Made by a program: the position numbers and the translations under genes
Assembly (NCBI GenBank): GCA_018335615.1
Contig: JAGXRS010000227.1
Coordinates: forward strand, 1-6,599
Source: Hydrogenophaga sp.
Lineage (GTDB): Bacteria; Pseudomonadota; Gammaproteobacteria; Burkholderiales; Burkholderiaceae_C
Reading direction: 5' to 3'
Length of the DNA stretch: 6,599 nucleotides
In this document: positions 5,767 to 6,599 of the stretch, one piece after another
Numbering within the stretch: the first letter of the stretch is position 1
How the letters are laid out: each line of letters starts with the position of its first letter
Notes under the pieces: generated by a model
Seen by the model: only the letters and a program-made list of their open reading frames with translations
Databases searched by the model: none
Told to the model about the DNA's origin: nothing

Positions 5767-6599
5767 GCCACGCTCCTGAACAAATCGAGTTGCCCCTGGG
5801 TGGTGCTGTCCCACGAGAAGGTTTCGGCATGCGCCCGCGTCGCCTCGCGGCTGGGCACAGCGGCCTGCAGCGCGTGCCAGGCACGGGCCAACGAAGGCGC
5901 GTCGCGCCGCTCCATCAGCACGCCAGCGGCGGGTGTGCTCACCACCTCGGGCGTGCCCCAGATGTTGGTGGCGATCACCGGGGTACCGCAGGCCATGGCC
6001 TCCAGCAGCACGTTGGCCCAGCCCTCTCGGCTGCTGCACAGCGCCAGCGCATCGCAGGCGCTGTACCACCACTTCAGATCGGTCTGTGGCACCACGCCGG
6101 CCCAGTGCACCCGGTCGGCCACGCCCAGGCGGGCGGCGAGGGCTTCCAGGTTGTTGCGCTCGGGGCCCGACCCGGCCACCAGCAACGTCACGCCGGGCAG
6201 TGCGGCCAGCGCCTCGATGGCGATGTGATGACCCTTGCGCTCGATCAGGTGCCCGACCGACAGCAGATAAGGCCCCTGCCCGTCCAGCCCCAGCCGCTGG
6301 CGAGCGGCCTGCCGGGATTCGGGTACAAAGCGCTCCAGGTCCACGCCGTTGCGCAGCGTGTGCAACTTGGACGCGTCGGCGCCGAGGTCGCGCAGCGTGT
6401 CCATCAGCGCTCGGCACACGCCGATGGATGCGCTGGCCCGGGCGGCGGTGTTCAGGATCAGGCGCCGCGGAATCGGGTACTCGGGAATCAGGTTCAGATC
6501 GGTGCCGCGGGCCGTCACCACGAAGGGCTTCTTCAGCCAGCGCGACAGCAGCCCGGCGGCCACACCGTCGGGGTAGTAGTAGTGGGCGTCGATGAGGTC
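5763..6599 (-). CDS. GT4-family glycosyltransferase, 5' end beyond the window
   Basis: Probably a cytoplasmic retaining glycosyltransferase of the GT-B fold, transferring a nucleotide-activated sugar to a growing glycan; donor and acceptor cannot be read from the sequence. The visible 278 residues begin in frame at the right edge with DLIDAHYYYPDG. A GTG at 6563 is in frame, but coding clearly continues upstream of it, so it is not taken as the start. Visible marks, numbered from the first visible residue, are the N-domain end VVTARGTDLN (27-36), the interdomain region RNGVDLERF (83-91), the C-domain opening LLSVGHLIERKG (112-123), VAGSGPE (141-147), and an E-x7-E nucleotide-sugar motif in EGWANVLLE (Glu192 and Glu200) followed by ACGTPVIAT. 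GT4 enzymes are usually 350-420 residues, so about 70-140 are missing. The stop overlaps the next gene's GTG by four bases. The family call is firm; the specific function is open. Confidence 0.93.
   Translation of the reverse strand, partial: DLIDAHYYYPDGVAAGLLSRWLKKPFVVTARGTDLNLIPEYPIPRRLILNTAARASASIGVCRALMDTLRDLGADASKLHTLRNGVDLERFVPESRQAARQRLGLDGQGPYLLSVGHLIERKGHHIAIEALAALPGVTLLVAGSGPERNNLEALAARLGVADRVHWAGVVPQTDLKWWYSACDALALCSSREGWANVLLEAMACGTPVIATNIWGTPEVVSTPAAGVLMERRDAPSLARAWHALQAAVPSREATRAHAETFSWDSTTQGQLDLFRSVA
5773..5777 (-). promoter_or_regulatory. Ribosome-binding site for the small membrane protein
   Basis: AGGAG on the minus strand lies within the last codons of the glycosyltransferase gene, six bases upstream of the GTG at 5766. 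This site is the main reason for accepting the GTG start, since the reading frame has no ATG in a suitable place. Confidence 0.7.

Noticed and set aside
5767..6417. Upstream extension of the small membrane protein's frame through the GT4 gene
   Set aside because: The frame stays open for over 200 codons but is Arg/Ala/Gly-rich and overlaps a well-supported GT4 gene. Only the final 55 codons have a ribosome-binding site and protein-like character.
1..6599. Terminators, promoters, RNA genes, CRISPR arrays, insertion sequences
   Set aside because: I saw no direct repeat array, inverted-repeat-flanked transposase, tRNA-like fold or hairpin followed by a T-run, and no noncoding stretch exists to hold a promoter or terminator.

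Overview
The window looks like part of a polysaccharide biosynthesis operon from a GC-rich betaproteobacterium. Burkholderiales, perhaps Comamonadaceae, is my impression from protein style and codon use; no marker gene here proves it. Every gene I can support lies on the minus strand, so transcription runs from the right edge to the left edge.

In transcription order: (1) the C-terminal 278 residues of a GT4-family glycosyltransferase, whose start lies beyond the right edge (5763-6599); (2) a 55-residue single-span membrane protein starting at GTG (5599-5766); (3) a polytopic O-antigen ligase/polymerase-like protein that resembles the putative O-glycosylation ligase of exosortase A (XrtA/EpsH) loci (4299-5606); (4) a 768-residue protein joining an N-terminal NodB-type polysaccharide deacetylase to a C-terminal GT4-type glycosyltransferase (1996-4302); (5) a 302-residue protein of unrecognised family with GT-A-like features (1110-2018); (6) a Wzx-like flippase whose C-terminus lies beyond the left edge (1-1113).

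All five junctions overlap, by 4, 8, 4, 23 and 4 bases. The window therefore has no noncoding base, and no internal promoter or terminator is expected or seen. No RNA genes, mobile elements, CRISPR arrays or tandem repeats were found.

A plausible joint role: cytoplasmic glycosyltransferases build a lipid-linked glycan, the deacetylase domain removes acetyl groups from an amino sugar or intermediate, the flippase moves the product across the inner membrane, and the ligase/polymerase joins or transfers it on the periplasmic side. The ligase type suggests the exosortase/PEP-CTERM exopolysaccharide loci known from floc- and biofilm-forming betaproteobacteria, but no exosortase gene is in the window. 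The best leads are the deacetylase-glycosyltransferase fusion, the small membrane protein in front of the ligase, and the unrecognised GT-A-like protein.
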